Below, one piece after another: positions 8,150 to 16,643 of a stretch of DNA of 64,000 nucleotides. The stretch spans positions 70,576-134,575 of the forward strand of contig JAYFPZ010000005.1 in NCBI GenBank assembly GCA_034927445.1, read 5' to 3'. Source of the DNA: PHAA01 sp034927445. Its GTDB lineage: Bacteria; Bacillota; Syntrophomonadia; Syntrophomonadales; Syntrophomonadaceae. A program made the position numbers and the translations under genes. How positions within the stretch are numbered: position 1 is the first letter of the stretch; every line of letters begins with the position of its first letter. Under the pieces are notes generated by a model. The model was given only the letters and a program-made list of their open reading frames with translations. It was not told where the DNA came from and did no database searches.

Positions 8150-9325
8150 ATGAGAAAAGTTGCGGTAATAGGAACAGGGCACTCCAAGTTCTGTTTTAAT
8201 TCACCCAAGACCTCGGTGGAAATGCTGGCCGAGGTGGCCATGGATGCCATTCAGGAAGCCAATATCACCCCGAAAGATATCCAGGCAGTTAACGTCGGCA
8301 ACGTTCTGGGTGATTTTGAAGAGGGCCAGGGCATGGTGCAGTCCTTTCTGGCTAATGATATCGGCTGTTTTAACGTAGCCGCCAGCCGGTTTGAGGGCGC
8401 CTGCGCCTCCGGCAGTATGGCGGTAAGGGACGCCGTCATGTGGGTAGCTTCCGGCTACTATGATATTATGCTGGTAGGAGGCGTGGAAAAATGCACCGCC
8501 ATGGGCACCGGCCTGGCTACCCGGACTTTTGCCATGTTTGGGGATTCCCGCTACGAATATCCGGCCGGCTTTACGTTCCCGGCCGTATTCGCCCTGCTTT
8601 CACATCTCTATGCCAGCAAATACGGCATCCCCCTGGAAACCCTGAAAGAGCAAATGGCGGCTGTGTCCGTCCAATCCCATGAATATGCCATGAAAAACCC
8701 CAACGCCCAGATCCAGAAGGCTATAAGCAAGGAAGACGTGCTCAAAAGCTTCACCGTATCCAGCCCCATTCAGCTGCAGGATGCCTGTCCTTTCTCGGAC
8801 GGGGCGGCAGCGGTTGTAATCGCCTCGGAAGAAGCGGCCAAAAAGCTGGTCAGCCAACCGGTGTACTTCGCCGGCATTGGTCAGGCCTCATCCGGAAAGC
8901 TTAGTTCCCAGTATAAATATCTTCCCCGCATTCGGGCCCGGGAACTGGCCTCGCAGCAATCCTACCGCATGGCCGGTTTGACCCCGGATGATATGGACCT
9001 TTGCGAGCTCCACGACTGCTTCAGCATCGCCGCCATGATCGCCGCCGAAGGTCTCGGCTTCTTCGAGTTCGGCCAATCGGGCGAAGCCTGGCTGAATGGA
9101 GAAACGAAACTGGGGGGCAAAATTCCCATCAACCTGTCCGGGGGGCTGAAAGCCAAAGGCCATCCCATCGGAGCCACCGGCGTATCCCAGGTTTATGAAA
9201 TCACCCGGCAGCTGAGGGGAGACATGGCCGAACAGGGCAGGCAGGTGGAGGGAGCCCGGTATGGCATCATCGACACCCTGGGCGGAGACGGCGTATTGAT
9301 CAGCATGATTCTTACCAATCAGTAA
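8150..9325 (+). CDS. Thiolase, SCP2-like type
   Basis: The 391-residue protein should cleave 3-ketoacyl-CoA with CoA. Cys85 in EGACASGSMAVRDA is the acyl-accepting nucleophile. ELHDCFS (His288, Cys290) and GLKAKGHPIGATG (His338) supply the other catalytic residues. The C-terminal CxG motif of classical thiolases is replaced by DTLGGDG, so this is the SCP2/archaeal-like subclass rather than AtoB/FadA. Members of this subclass are normally encoded beside a zinc-ribbon OB-fold protein, exactly as here (next gene, 16 bases away). The ribosome binding site is AGGGGAGG. Confidence 0.92.
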   Translation: MRKVAVIGTGHSKFCFNSPKTSVEMLAEVAMDAIQEANITPKDIQAVNVGNVLGDFEEGQGMVQSFLANDIGCFNVAASRFEGACASGSMAVRDAVMWVASGYYDIMLVGGVEKCTAMGTGLATRTFAMFGDSRYEYPAGFTFPAVFALLSHLYASKYGIPLETLKEQMAAVSVQSHEYAMKNPNAQIQKAISKEDVLKSFTVSSPIQLQDACPFSDGAAAVVIASEEAAKKLVSQPVYFAGIGQASSGKLSSQYKYLPRIRARELASQQSYRMAGLTPDDMDLCELHDCFSIAAMIAAEGLGFFEFGQSGEAWLNGETKLGGKIPINLSGGLKAKGHPIGATGVSQVYEITRQLRGDMAEQGRQVEGARYGIIDTLGGDGVLISMILTNQ

Positions 9326-9341
9326 AAGGAGGGCTACGGCT

Positions 9342-9752
9342 ATGGAATATAAACTGACATTCAAGGATTACAATAAAGCGCTTAAGCAGGATAAACTGCT
9401 GGGACTCAAGTGCAATGACTGCGGAACGATCACCTGTCCCCCCATGATGGTCTGCGCTGAATGTGCCGGCACCAATCATCAAATCGTTCAGCTGAGCGGC
9501 AAGGGTAAAATTGTAACCTTTACCACCTCCTATATCGCCGCCGAAGGCCGCGAAAACGAAGTACCCTACACGATTGTGATGGTGGAGCTGGAGGAGGGTC
9601 CCTGGATCATGGGCAATCTGGTTTCCATGGATACGAAGAAAGTCACCATGGAGATAATAGGCAAACCGGTACAGTTGGGCAGCCGGTTATATCCGGGCGA
9701 CAAGTACTCCAACGGGGATATGGCCAGGGCCGCCTTCAGCTTGGTGGAGTAA
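9342..9752 (+). CDS. Zn-ribbon OB-fold (DUF35) thiolase partner
   Basis: This 136-residue protein has an N-terminal rubredoxin-like zinc ribbon (LKCNDCG, then VCAEC, CxxC pairs at about residues 23-44) followed by an OB fold with the KGKIVTFTTSY strand. DUF35/OB-fold proteins of this type bind SCP2-like thiolases or ketoacyl synthases, and in studied archaeal complexes bridge them to other enzymes and channel CoA intermediates. Its position directly after the thiolase supports formation of such a complex. The ribosome binding site is AAAAGGAGGG. Confidence 0.88.
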   Translation: MEYKLTFKDYNKALKQDKLLGLKCNDCGTITCPPMMVCAECAGTNHQIVQLSGKGKIVTFTTSYIAAEGRENEVPYTIVMVELEEGPWIMGNLVSMDTKKVTMEIIGKPVQLGSRLYPGDKYSNGDMARAAFSLVE

Positions 9753-9829
9753 GCAGCTTCGTCGAATATCCTGCTGCATCCAAGCGGATACAGGTTAATG
9801 AGCGATGAAAAATAAGGGGGAGGAAGCGA

Positions 9830-11170
9830 ATGTTTGAGAAGGAATATCAAGAAAAACTGATCTCCATTGCAGAAGCGGCTCAAACCATTCAATCCGGAGA
9901 CGTTGTAGGTCTTGGCCTGGCCATCGGCTCAGCCTCGCCGGATCTGATAGATGCCATTCTGGATCGCCATGAAGAATTACGGGACGTAAGGATACTGGAT
10001 ACGATTCAACTGCGGCCCTGCAAACTCTATGATCCTGATTATATGTTCACCATTGATGGTCATATCAATTATATGCCGGCTTTCAGCATTGCCACCGGCC
10101 GGAGAATGAACAATGCCAAGCAGGCTGATTTCTACCCGGTAATGAGCATGGACCTGGCCGACAAGTTCTGGCACAAATCAGACGTATTCATGGCTATGGT
10201 CACCCCGCCCAATGCCAACGGGTTTGTCAACCTGGGTCTGACCAATTTCTACAGCATGGAGGCCATCCGCATGGGCAGGGCATCCGGCAAACAGCGGGTT
10301 ACCATCGGCGAAGTCAACGACCAGATGCCGGTGATTTACGGGAACAACTGGATGCATATCTCGGAGTTTGACTACTTCGTGGAAAACTCAACCTCCATCC
10401 CCACCTTCGGCCGGGGTAAACCCTCCGAGATTGATAAAAGCATAGCCTCGTATGTATTGGAGCTGATAGAGGACGGCGATACGATTCAAATGGGTATCGG
10501 CGGCATCCCGGAGGCGGTGGTCAGCGGTTTGGAGGGGAAGCAGGACCTGGGGGTAGTAACCGAGATGTTCCCCATTGGCCTGCCGCAGCTGGTGGAGAAG
10601 GGCATCGTCACCAACCGCCGCAAACCGTTCCATAAAGGCGTAACCGTGGCAACCTTCTGCATGGGAGATGCCGATATGTATAAATACGTGGAAAAGAATC
10701 CTTCCTGCGAGTTCTATCCCTCCTCCTACACCAACAACCCCGCTTTCATCGCCAAACATCCCAATATGGTCGCCATGAACATGGCCCTGCTGGTCGACCT
10801 GAGCGGCCAGATCAACTCCGAGGGATTAGGGCATACGCAAATCAGCGGTTCCGGCGGCCAGTTCGACTTTATGATCGGCTCCTTCTGGTCCCAGGGAGGG
10901 AAGGGGATCACCCTGTTGAGTTCTTCCCGGGTAATGAAAGACGGCTCCCGGGCTTCCGCCATAGTGCCTGAGCTTCCCGCCGGATCTCCGGTTACCGTTC
11001 CCCGCACTTACGCCCAGTATGTGGTAACCGAATACGGCATCGCCAACCTGAGGTACAAATCCAGGACCGAGCGGGCCAAGGAATTGATCGCCATTGCCCA
11101 TCCGGACCTGCGCGGGGAACTCCGGGCCAGCCTGAACAAGAACTTTTATCCCTTTGCCAGCGTGAAATAA
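9830..11170 (+). CDS. Acetyl-CoA hydrolase/CoA-transferase family protein
   Basis: The 446-residue protein resembles 4-hydroxybutyrate/butyryl-CoA:acetate CoA-transferases of the Cat/acetyl-CoA hydrolase family. It has the glycine motif IGIGGIPEAVV near residue 222, then VVTEMFPIG, whose Glu245 is the probable CoA-thioester-forming residue, and the late GSGGQFDFMIGSFWSQGGKG motif. It would activate the incoming acid with acetyl-CoA made by the thiolase, closing the pathway from free acid to acetyl-CoA without ATP. It follows the OB-fold gene by 77 bases with an AGGGGGAGG ribosome binding site and is last in the operon. Confidence 0.9.
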   Translation: MFEKEYQEKLISIAEAAQTIQSGDVVGLGLAIGSASPDLIDAILDRHEELRDVRILDTIQLRPCKLYDPDYMFTIDGHINYMPAFSIATGRRMNNAKQADFYPVMSMDLADKFWHKSDVFMAMVTPPNANGFVNLGLTNFYSMEAIRMGRASGKQRVTIGEVNDQMPVIYGNNWMHISEFDYFVENSTSIPTFGRGKPSEIDKSIASYVLELIEDGDTIQMGIGGIPEAVVSGLEGKQDLGVVTEMFPIGLPQLVEKGIVTNRRKPFHKGVTVATFCMGDADMYKYVEKNPSCEFYPSSYTNNPAFIAKHPNMVAMNMALLVDLSGQINSEGLGHTQISGSGGQFDFMIGSFWSQGGKGITLLSSSRVMKDGSRASAIVPELPAGSPVTVPRTYAQYVVTEYGIANLRYKSRTERAKELIAIAHPDLRGELRASLNKNFYPFASVK

Positions 11171-11179
11171 AAAATGTGA

Positions 11180-11222
11180 AGGGGAACAGGGGGCATATAG
11201 CTGCTCTGTTCCCCCTAGTTTA
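11180..11222 (+). terminator. Terminator of the beta-oxidation operon
   Basis: GGGGAACAG at 11181-11189 pairs with CTGTTCCCC at 11206-11214, ten bases after the CoA-transferase stop. A short T-containing tail (TAGTTTATTT) follows. It closes the operon before the BlaI promoter region. Confidence 0.75.
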
Positions 11223-11266
11223 TTTAAATATAAGTAACAAAAATAAGTTAATAATACATTTTATGG

Positions 11267-11320
11267 TTGACTTTAGCGTTTACAAATGTAAACTATGTAT
11301 ATGGGTTTACATTTGTAAAC
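11267..11320 (+). promoter_or_regulatory. blaI promoter region with two BlaI-type operators
   Basis: Two 16-bp palindromes, GTTTACAAATGTAAAC at 11278-11293 and GTTTACATTTGTAAAC at 11305-11320, are exact reverse complements of each other and contain the TACA-N2-TGTA core known for BlaI/MecI operators. A TTGACT -35-like element lies at 11267-11272, so the first operator covers the spacer and -10 region and the second lies in the leader. This predicts autorepression of the following blaI/M56 pair. Confidence 0.8.
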
Positions 11321-11346
11321 GCGGGATGAATTTAAGGGGGATAAAA

Positions 11347-11748
11347 ATGAATATACCCAAGATATCTGATGCGGAATGGGAAGTTATGAAGATGGTATGG
11401 AAAAAAAGCCCGATAAATTCGGAAGAGATAATATCTTTTCTATCTGTCAAAATGAATTGTTCCGCTCCCACGATTAAGACATATATAAACCGACTTCTGA
11501 AGAAAGGTGCATTAGGCTACGAAAAATCGGGACGGAGTTACTCGTACAATCCTTTGCTTTCGGAAAAGGATTGTATAAGAGCGGAAAGCAGCTCATTTTT
11601 AGAAAAAGTATATGATGGAGCGATAGGCCTGCTTTTTTCAAACTTTATCGAAGATGAAGACCTATCGGAAAAAGAGATTGAAAAGCTTCAAAAGCTCCTA
11701 GAAAATAAGAAAAAACATCACCTGCCACCGGAAACGAAAAAGAAATGA
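11347..11748 (+). CDS. blaI: BlaI/MecI family transcriptional repressor
   Basis: This 133-residue winged-helix repressor starts at ATG 11347 after GGGGG-A ribosome binding site bases. ISDAEWEVMKMVWKKSP and the recognition helix CSAPTIKTYINRLLKKGAL are typical BlaI features. The C-terminal part (residues about 75-120) forms the dimerisation helices, including the FSNFIEDEDLSEKEIEKLQ segment. BlaI repressors are inactivated by proteolysis through an M56-family BlaR1 partner; the next gene encodes such a membrane protease. The two operators upstream match its expected site. Confidence 0.93.
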   Translation: MNIPKISDAEWEVMKMVWKKSPINSEEIISFLSVKMNCSAPTIKTYINRLLKKGALGYEKSGRSYSYNPLLSEKDCIRAESSSFLEKVYDGAIGLLFSNFIEDEDLSEKEIEKLQKLLENKKKHHLPPETKKK

Positions 11749-11792
11749 TGTTCAGCCAGTTAATTATCATATGAAAGAGGTGGCCATTAATA

Positions 11793-13484
11793 ATGAATGT
11801 TTTGTTTCTTGTTTTCTTGTACATACTTTATGGTTCAATAGTAGCCAGCATGCTGATTGCCTTATTAATGATCGTCAAAACCCTCTTAGCCAATCGTATC
11901 TCAGCACGGTTTTTTCACATAATATGGCTGCTGATTTTTTTGCGCCTTTTAATGCCGGTTCAGCTTCAGACGCCTTTCAGCATATCCAATCTGATTCCAG
12001 ACCATATGCAAATGCTAGCCAGTTATCAGGATAGTCAAGCTTTGATTGATCTTTCAGCTTCAACCGCGTTTTTGCTAACTGATGATAATTCTCCAGCAAG
12101 CCAGGCGGCAGATACTCCTGCGCCTGGAGGCCTTTTCAATCTACAGTTCATTTTGTGGGTGCTTGCTTATATCTGGGTAATAGGTTGTGGGATTTTAATA
12201 GTATCATCTCTCGTATTTACTTTGAGATTTAGGAACAAGCTTACAGCGTCCCAAAGGATTTTGGATGGTGATATCCTGGAATTGGCCAAGCAATGTTGCT
12301 TAGTGCTTCATATCAAAAGGACAATCCCCCTATATATGAATCCGTTGATTAAGAGCCCTGGCATATTGGGGGTTATTCACCCAGCCATTTATTTGCCGGA
12401 AGATATACAAACCCAGGTTAATCCTAAGCAGTTGCAGCATATCATTTTACATGAACTGGCCCATTACAAGCGAGGAGATCCGCTTTGTAACTTGTTTTCG
12501 CTCCTGGCTGCCGCCATACACTGGTTTAATCCCCTGGTATGGCTGGCGGTAAAAGAGATGCGGCAGGATCGAGAGGTAGCCTGTGACACCTATGTTATGG
12601 AGGTTCTGGGCGAACCCCAGGCAATCACCTATGGAATGACCATTTTGAATTTATCCCGATCGTTTTCCCGGATACATCGACGGGCGACTCTGATAAGCTT
12701 CAACGAAACCAACGGACAAGTGGAGAGGAGAATTAAAATGATAAAAAAATTTAAAACAGGTTCTTATAAGTTATCGGCCCTAGCTATTATATCATGTCTG
12801 GTAGTGGGGGCAGTGATTCTTACGGACGCCGTTAGCAAGAAGCCTTCTCTGAATACGATGGCCAATGTTATGAGCAATGAGAAAATTTCAGATAAATTAG
12901 TATTGATTGATCCGGGGCACGGCGGAGACGACTTAGGAGGCACCTACCCCGTTGATGCAAGCGATCCCAGCCGTATTGAGGTAAAAGAAAAAGACTTGAA
13001 TCTGGATATTTCGCTTAAATTGTATGAAATGCTTAAAAAATCAGGTATAAAGGCTGAGATAACACGAATAGACGACCGTGCCTTAACCCTGGACGATCGG
13101 ATTAATATGGCCAATGCCGACAATGCTGTCCTAGTCCTTAGTATTCACAATAATATGTCCAATAAGGCAACCCCCAATGGCACATCCACTTCATTCTATG
13201 CCGCCAAAGAACAGCAAAATCCAGTACTAACCAATGCAAGGTTCGCTGAACTGCTTCAAACTGAACTGGTTAAACAGCTTCAAACTTATGATCTGGGAAG
13301 TAAAGAGGCAAATTTTAGAATACTCAAGGATACAAAGGCGCTTTCAGTACAGGTTGATGTTGCTTATTTATCCAATGAGCAGGACAGAAATAACCTTATG
13401 GATGAAACATTCCGCGACAAAGCCGCGCAGGCTTTATATGATGGGGTAATAGCCTCTCTAAATGAGATGGCTTCAGCCGATTAG
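11793..13484 (+). CDS. BlaR1-like M56 membrane protease fused to N-acetylmuramoyl-L-alanine amidase
   Basis: The 563-residue protein combines a BlaR1/MecR1-type membrane metalloprotease with a cell-wall amidase. The N-terminal part has membrane helices near 1-23, 33-55 and 112-138, the zinc site HELAH at 220-224 and a downstream DREVACD motif. A further helix (about 317-338) leads to an Amidase_3 domain: DPGHGG with His376, Glu in EVKEKDLNL, and SIHNN with His452. The usual late Glu (in VEVGFLSN-like motifs) is Asp522 here, a conservative change. Standard BlaR1 proteins carry a penicillin-binding sensor instead. The enzyme may sense wall state through the amidase and relieve BlaI repression; this is inference. 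The RBS is GAAAGAGGTGG. Confidence 0.88.
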   Translation: MNVLFLVFLYILYGSIVASMLIALLMIVKTLLANRISARFFHIIWLLIFLRLLMPVQLQTPFSISNLIPDHMQMLASYQDSQALIDLSASTAFLLTDDNSPASQAADTPAPGGLFNLQFILWVLAYIWVIGCGILIVSSLVFTLRFRNKLTASQRILDGDILELAKQCCLVLHIKRTIPLYMNPLIKSPGILGVIHPAIYLPEDIQTQVNPKQLQHIILHELAHYKRGDPLCNLFSLLAAAIHWFNPLVWLAVKEMRQDREVACDTYVMEVLGEPQAITYGMTILNLSRSFSRIHRRATLISFNETNGQVERRIKMIKKFKTGSYKLSALAIISCLVVGAVILTDAVSKKPSLNTMANVMSNEKISDKLVLIDPGHGGDDLGGTYPVDASDPSRIEVKEKDLNLDISLKLYEMLKKSGIKAEITRIDDRALTLDDRINMANADNAVLVLSIHNNMSNKATPNGTSTSFYAAKEQQNPVLTNARFAELLQTELVKQLQTYDLGSKEANFRILKDTKALSVQVDVAYLSNEQDRNNLMDETFRDKAAQALYDGVIASLNEMASAD

Positions 13485-13979
13485 GATCATAAAGAACCAG
13501 CAGATTTCAATGAAGCGAAACAGGACGGTTCGAGACTACTGATAAAGTACCTTTTTAAACGGGAAACAGGGGGACGGTTCTCCTGTTTCCCTATTCCAAT
13601 ATTGCGGTAATCCCAGAAAGTGAATTGAGTTATATATTCCATCTCGTCCAGAGGCAGGCGATGGGGTTCAAATGGCCCCATTTGCCTCATCTTTGCCTAC
13701 ATAACGCCCCGCCATCCGGTTCAATTTTTGAATGAGGAAACAGAAGCTATTTCACCGCTAGGGGTATAAATTTTCTTGACCACATACCGGTTGGAAGCTC
13801 CATACTAGACTGAAATAATTATGAAAAATTTTAAAATATTAACTGATACAGCCGATGATATAGTATAAGAAAAAAAGGAAGGTAGGTGAAACCCTAAACT
13901 ACTAATTCATAAAACCTCATGGGAAAAGCAGGGCAAAAGTAAAGTCATACCATAGAAAAAACGAAGGGAGCTAAATATT
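13485..13979. other. Intergenic region with hairpin and repeat copy
   Basis: This 495-base gap has no supported gene. It holds a copy of the GGACGGTTCGAGAC repeat unit (13523 onwards, also seen near 4573). Next is a perfect 10-bp hairpin, GGGAAACAGG at 13561-13570 and CCTGTTTCCC at 13582-13591, whose loop repeats GACGGTTC. The hairpin lacks a T-run but probably ends or protects the upstream mRNA. The rest, including the A/T-rich stretch before 13980, shows no firm promoter. Confidence 0.55.
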
Positions 13980-14486
13980 ATGACAACTACGGTTAAACAC
14001 CCCACAGCGGAAGAACATGTTAAGAGATTCAAAGAAACGCATAGTGGTAAAGGCCTTTCAGAAAAGCAAATCGAAGACATTTGCACAGCCATTCGCAGTG
14101 CTCAAACAACTAGTGTTGTTGGAGAGGTAGCGCCTTATTACAAGGCCAACCTGATTAGTGCTTTATTCTATATTAATGTGATGATAAACTGTTTCGGGAA
14201 CACCCCTGCGCGTTTTAAAAAGTCTTTCGTAGGGCATTGCGGCGGGCTTGCCATTCCAGGTGATTCCCTCTTCGAGTCCTGCGAGTTGCACACTTGCGAC
14301 CCGTACACCTTTGAAGATATTTTTAATAAGCAAGAAGCCATTGAGGTCGATGCTGAGTCAATCACATGTTTCATTCGTTTCTTTGATAATAAAAGCAATC
14401 TGCTTGGATGGTTATGGGGCGCTGGAGCTGGCTCGGTTATTGGGGTAATGGGTGGCAAAGGTAAGTGGAAGGATGGCCCCCTATAG
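13980..14486 (+). CDS. Unknown 168-residue protein with Gly-rich C-terminus
   Basis: ATG 13980 follows GAAGGGAG. The N-terminal third is charged and helical (HPTAEEHVKRFKETHSGKGL). The remainder looks beta-rich, with LFYINVMINCFG, GHCGGLAIPGD and a C-terminal GWLWGAGAGSVIGVMGGKG segment, and it has three cysteines between residues 82 and 103. There is no signal peptide. I do not recognise the family with confidence; a small antiparallel beta-barrel fold similar to secreted Vap-type proteins is a possibility I could not test. A strong terminator follows, so it is probably a single-gene transcript. Confidence 0.6.
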   Translation: MTTTVKHPTAEEHVKRFKETHSGKGLSEKQIEDICTAIRSAQTTSVVGEVAPYYKANLISALFYINVMINCFGNTPARFKKSFVGHCGGLAIPGDSLFESCELHTCDPYTFEDIFNKQEAIEVDAESITCFIRFFDNKSNLLGWLWGAGAGSVIGVMGGKGKWKDGPL

Positions 14487-14572
14487 ACGGCATCTATTGC
14501 TCCGAGGTCAAAACTGCCCAACATAAGCTTAACCTGTAAACCCCAGTAAATGGCGATTTTGTGATGATAGTT

Positions 14573-14611
14573 AAGGGGTTGCGCCAATGCCTATTGGCGC
14601 AACTCCTTTTG
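14573..14611 (+). terminator. Strong intrinsic terminator
   Basis: A long stem pairs AAGGGGTTGCGCCAAT (14573-14588) with ATTGGCGCAACTCCTT (14593-14608) across a four-base loop, with one G-T pair, and ends in TTTT. It lies 87 bases after the unknown gene ending at 14486. Confidence 0.85.
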
Positions 14612-14772
14612 ATATAGCGAAAACCACCTGCTATGCAAATTAATGGAGCAAGCCCCATATCCACCCACTCCAACCCCACAATCGCAAAAGACAGTGTTGC
14701 AAAGAATGTGTGAAAAATGTAATTATATATAAATAATATGTCGAGCAAAAAACACAAAGGGGTGTTGTTATT

Positions 14773-16170
14773 TTGAGCGGATTTTTTGGGGTGGTTTCGA
14801 AAGCAGATTGTGTCATGGATGTGTATTTTGGTACGGACTATCATTCTCATCTGGGAACTGCCAGGGGCGGTATGGCGGTATGGAACGGAAACAGCTTCAA
14901 CAGTCTGATCCATAACATCGAAAATACTCAGTTCAGAGCCAAATTTGAATCTGCCCTGCCTAAGATAAAAGGCAATATGGGCTTGGGCTGCATAAGCGAT
15001 ACCGAGCCTCAGCCTTTAACCGTAAGGTCGCACCTGGGTCAATATGCGATCAGTACGGTGGGAAAAATCAACAACCTATCCGATATAGTCGATAAAACGT
15101 TCTCCCATAATATTCATTTCTTAGAGACCAGCAAAGGTACGATTAATCCTACCGAACTCGTATCAGTAATCATAGATCAGGAAAATTCCTATAAGGATGG
15201 TTTATTAAAAGCCCAGGAGTTGATCGAGGGGTCCTGTTCAATTCTGCTGCTGACCCCGCAGGGTATTTATGCCGCCAGGGATAAACTGGGCCGGACCCCT
15301 TTGATTGTAGGTGAAAAAGAGGGTTCATTCTGTGTTTCCTTTGAATCCTGCACTTTTACCAACCTAGGATATAGATTCAACTATGAGCTTGGTCCCGGCG
15401 AAATCATTCACCTGACCCCGGAGGGGATTGAAAAAGTTGCACCTCCCAGAGATAAAATGCGAATTTGTGCTTTCCTGTGGGTCTATTATGGCTATCCCTC
15501 CTCCACCTACGAAGGCATGAACGTAGAGGTTATGCGCTATCGCAACGGTGCGGCCATAGCCAGGAACGACAATGTGGATATTGATATGGTTGCGGGGATA
15601 CCGGATTCGGGCATTGGACATGCCATCGGCTACTCTAACCATTCCAAAGTACCCTATGGACGCCCTTTTATCAAATATACCCCAACCTGGGCCAGGAGTT
15701 TTATGCCGCAGGATCAGGGAATAAGAAACCTGGTTGCCAAAATGAAGCTGATGCCGGTTCCGGAACTGGTTGCCGGCAAACGCCTGCTTTTTTGTGATGA
15801 TTCCATTGTCCGCGGTACCCAGTTGAGAGAAACGGTAGATCTGCTCTATAAATGCCAGGCCCGCGAGGTTCATATTCGATCGGCCTGCCCGCCTCTCGTA
15901 TTCGGCTGTAAATACCTTAATTTTTCAACTTCCCGGTCGGAAATGGATCTGGCCGCCAGACAGGCAATCATCGAGCTTGAGGGCAAAGAACCGGATTCCT
16001 TTGAGGCGTATTGTGATCCGGCTCATGAAAACTATAACTGTATGGTAAATTGCATAAAAAAACGCCTGAACTTTTCCGGACTGAAATACCAAACCCTGCA
16101 TGATATGATTGACGCTATCGGTATAGGCAGAGACAAAATCTGTACCTATTGCTGGAATGGGGAGGAATAG
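14773..16170 (+). CDS. Amidophosphoribosyltransferase-like (PurF paralogue) lacking the N-terminal cysteine
   Basis: The 465-residue protein follows the PurF layout: an N-terminal Ntn-glutaminase fold (about 1-230) and a phosphoribosyltransferase domain with the PRPP loop LLFCDDSIVRGTQLRE (about 337-352). PurF normally begins MCGI with Cys as nucleophile; here the TTG start is followed directly by SGFFGVV, so the nucleophile is Ser. Cysteines that ligate the Fe-S cluster in Bacillus-type PurF appear conserved (ACPPLVFGC, CMVNC, and CTYCWNGEE at the end). It may use free ammonia or have another role; glutamine use is unlikely. The RBS AAAGGGGTG supports TTG 14773. No purine genes are nearby. 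Confidence 0.85.
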   Translation: MSGFFGVVSKADCVMDVYFGTDYHSHLGTARGGMAVWNGNSFNSLIHNIENTQFRAKFESALPKIKGNMGLGCISDTEPQPLTVRSHLGQYAISTVGKINNLSDIVDKTFSHNIHFLETSKGTINPTELVSVIIDQENSYKDGLLKAQELIEGSCSILLLTPQGIYAARDKLGRTPLIVGEKEGSFCVSFESCTFTNLGYRFNYELGPGEIIHLTPEGIEKVAPPRDKMRICAFLWVYYGYPSSTYEGMNVEVMRYRNGAAIARNDNVDIDMVAGIPDSGIGHAIGYSNHSKVPYGRPFIKYTPTWARSFMPQDQGIRNLVAKMKLMPVPELVAGKRLLFCDDSIVRGTQLRETVDLLYKCQAREVHIRSACPPLVFGCKYLNFSTSRSEMDLAARQAIIELEGKEPDSFEAYCDPAHENYNCMVNCIKKRLNFSGLKYQTLHDMIDAIGIGRDKICTYCWNGEE

Positions 16171-16307
16171 CAGGAAGAAGGCGGCTTTATGTGTGTTAAA
16201 TAACCGTCCCCGCAGCATGCCTACAACATGAGGAAATACTGACAAAGGATGGCGTATTATGGTATTGTTTACTTATGATACCATCAACGGGGGAGCGGCT
16301 TAATGTT

Positions 16308-16643
16308 ATGAATCGCAACTGGAAGTTATTTAATTATCTGATTACAGCTATTCTTAGTCTGGCAGCCATTCTGACGATATTCTGCGTATGGAGCCCATAT
16401 TTAATTAATACCGATGCCACTTTCCCGGATAGTGGTTTGGAGGTGCCCATGAGAGTGGTCGGGGTTAATATGTCCCACGTCATGTTGCTGGGAGTTTGCC
16501 TGGTAATTGCTGTATCGATAGTATTTCTATCAGTTAAAAGGAAGAAAATCCCTACCGGATTATTATGGGTAAATGGCATAGCTCTATTAATTATTGTTTC
16601 CCACCTAATCTGGTTATTATATCCTGGACTGCTGCTCATTTAA
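16308..16643 (+). CDS. Small membrane protein, unknown function
   Basis: This 111-residue hydrophobic protein has about three membrane segments (near residues 8-30, 55-75 and 84-108) separated by short polar loops. ATG 16308 was preferred because GGGGGAG lies 12 bases before it; an in-frame ATG at 16275 has no ribosome binding site. The 3' end overlaps the convergent ligD gene by eight bases. I do not recognise the family. Confidence 0.6.
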   Translation: MNRNWKLFNYLITAILSLAAILTIFCVWSPYLINTDATFPDSGLEVPMRVVGVNMSHVMLLGVCLVIAVSIVFLSVKRKKIPTGLLWVNGIALLIIVSHLIWLLYPGLLLI

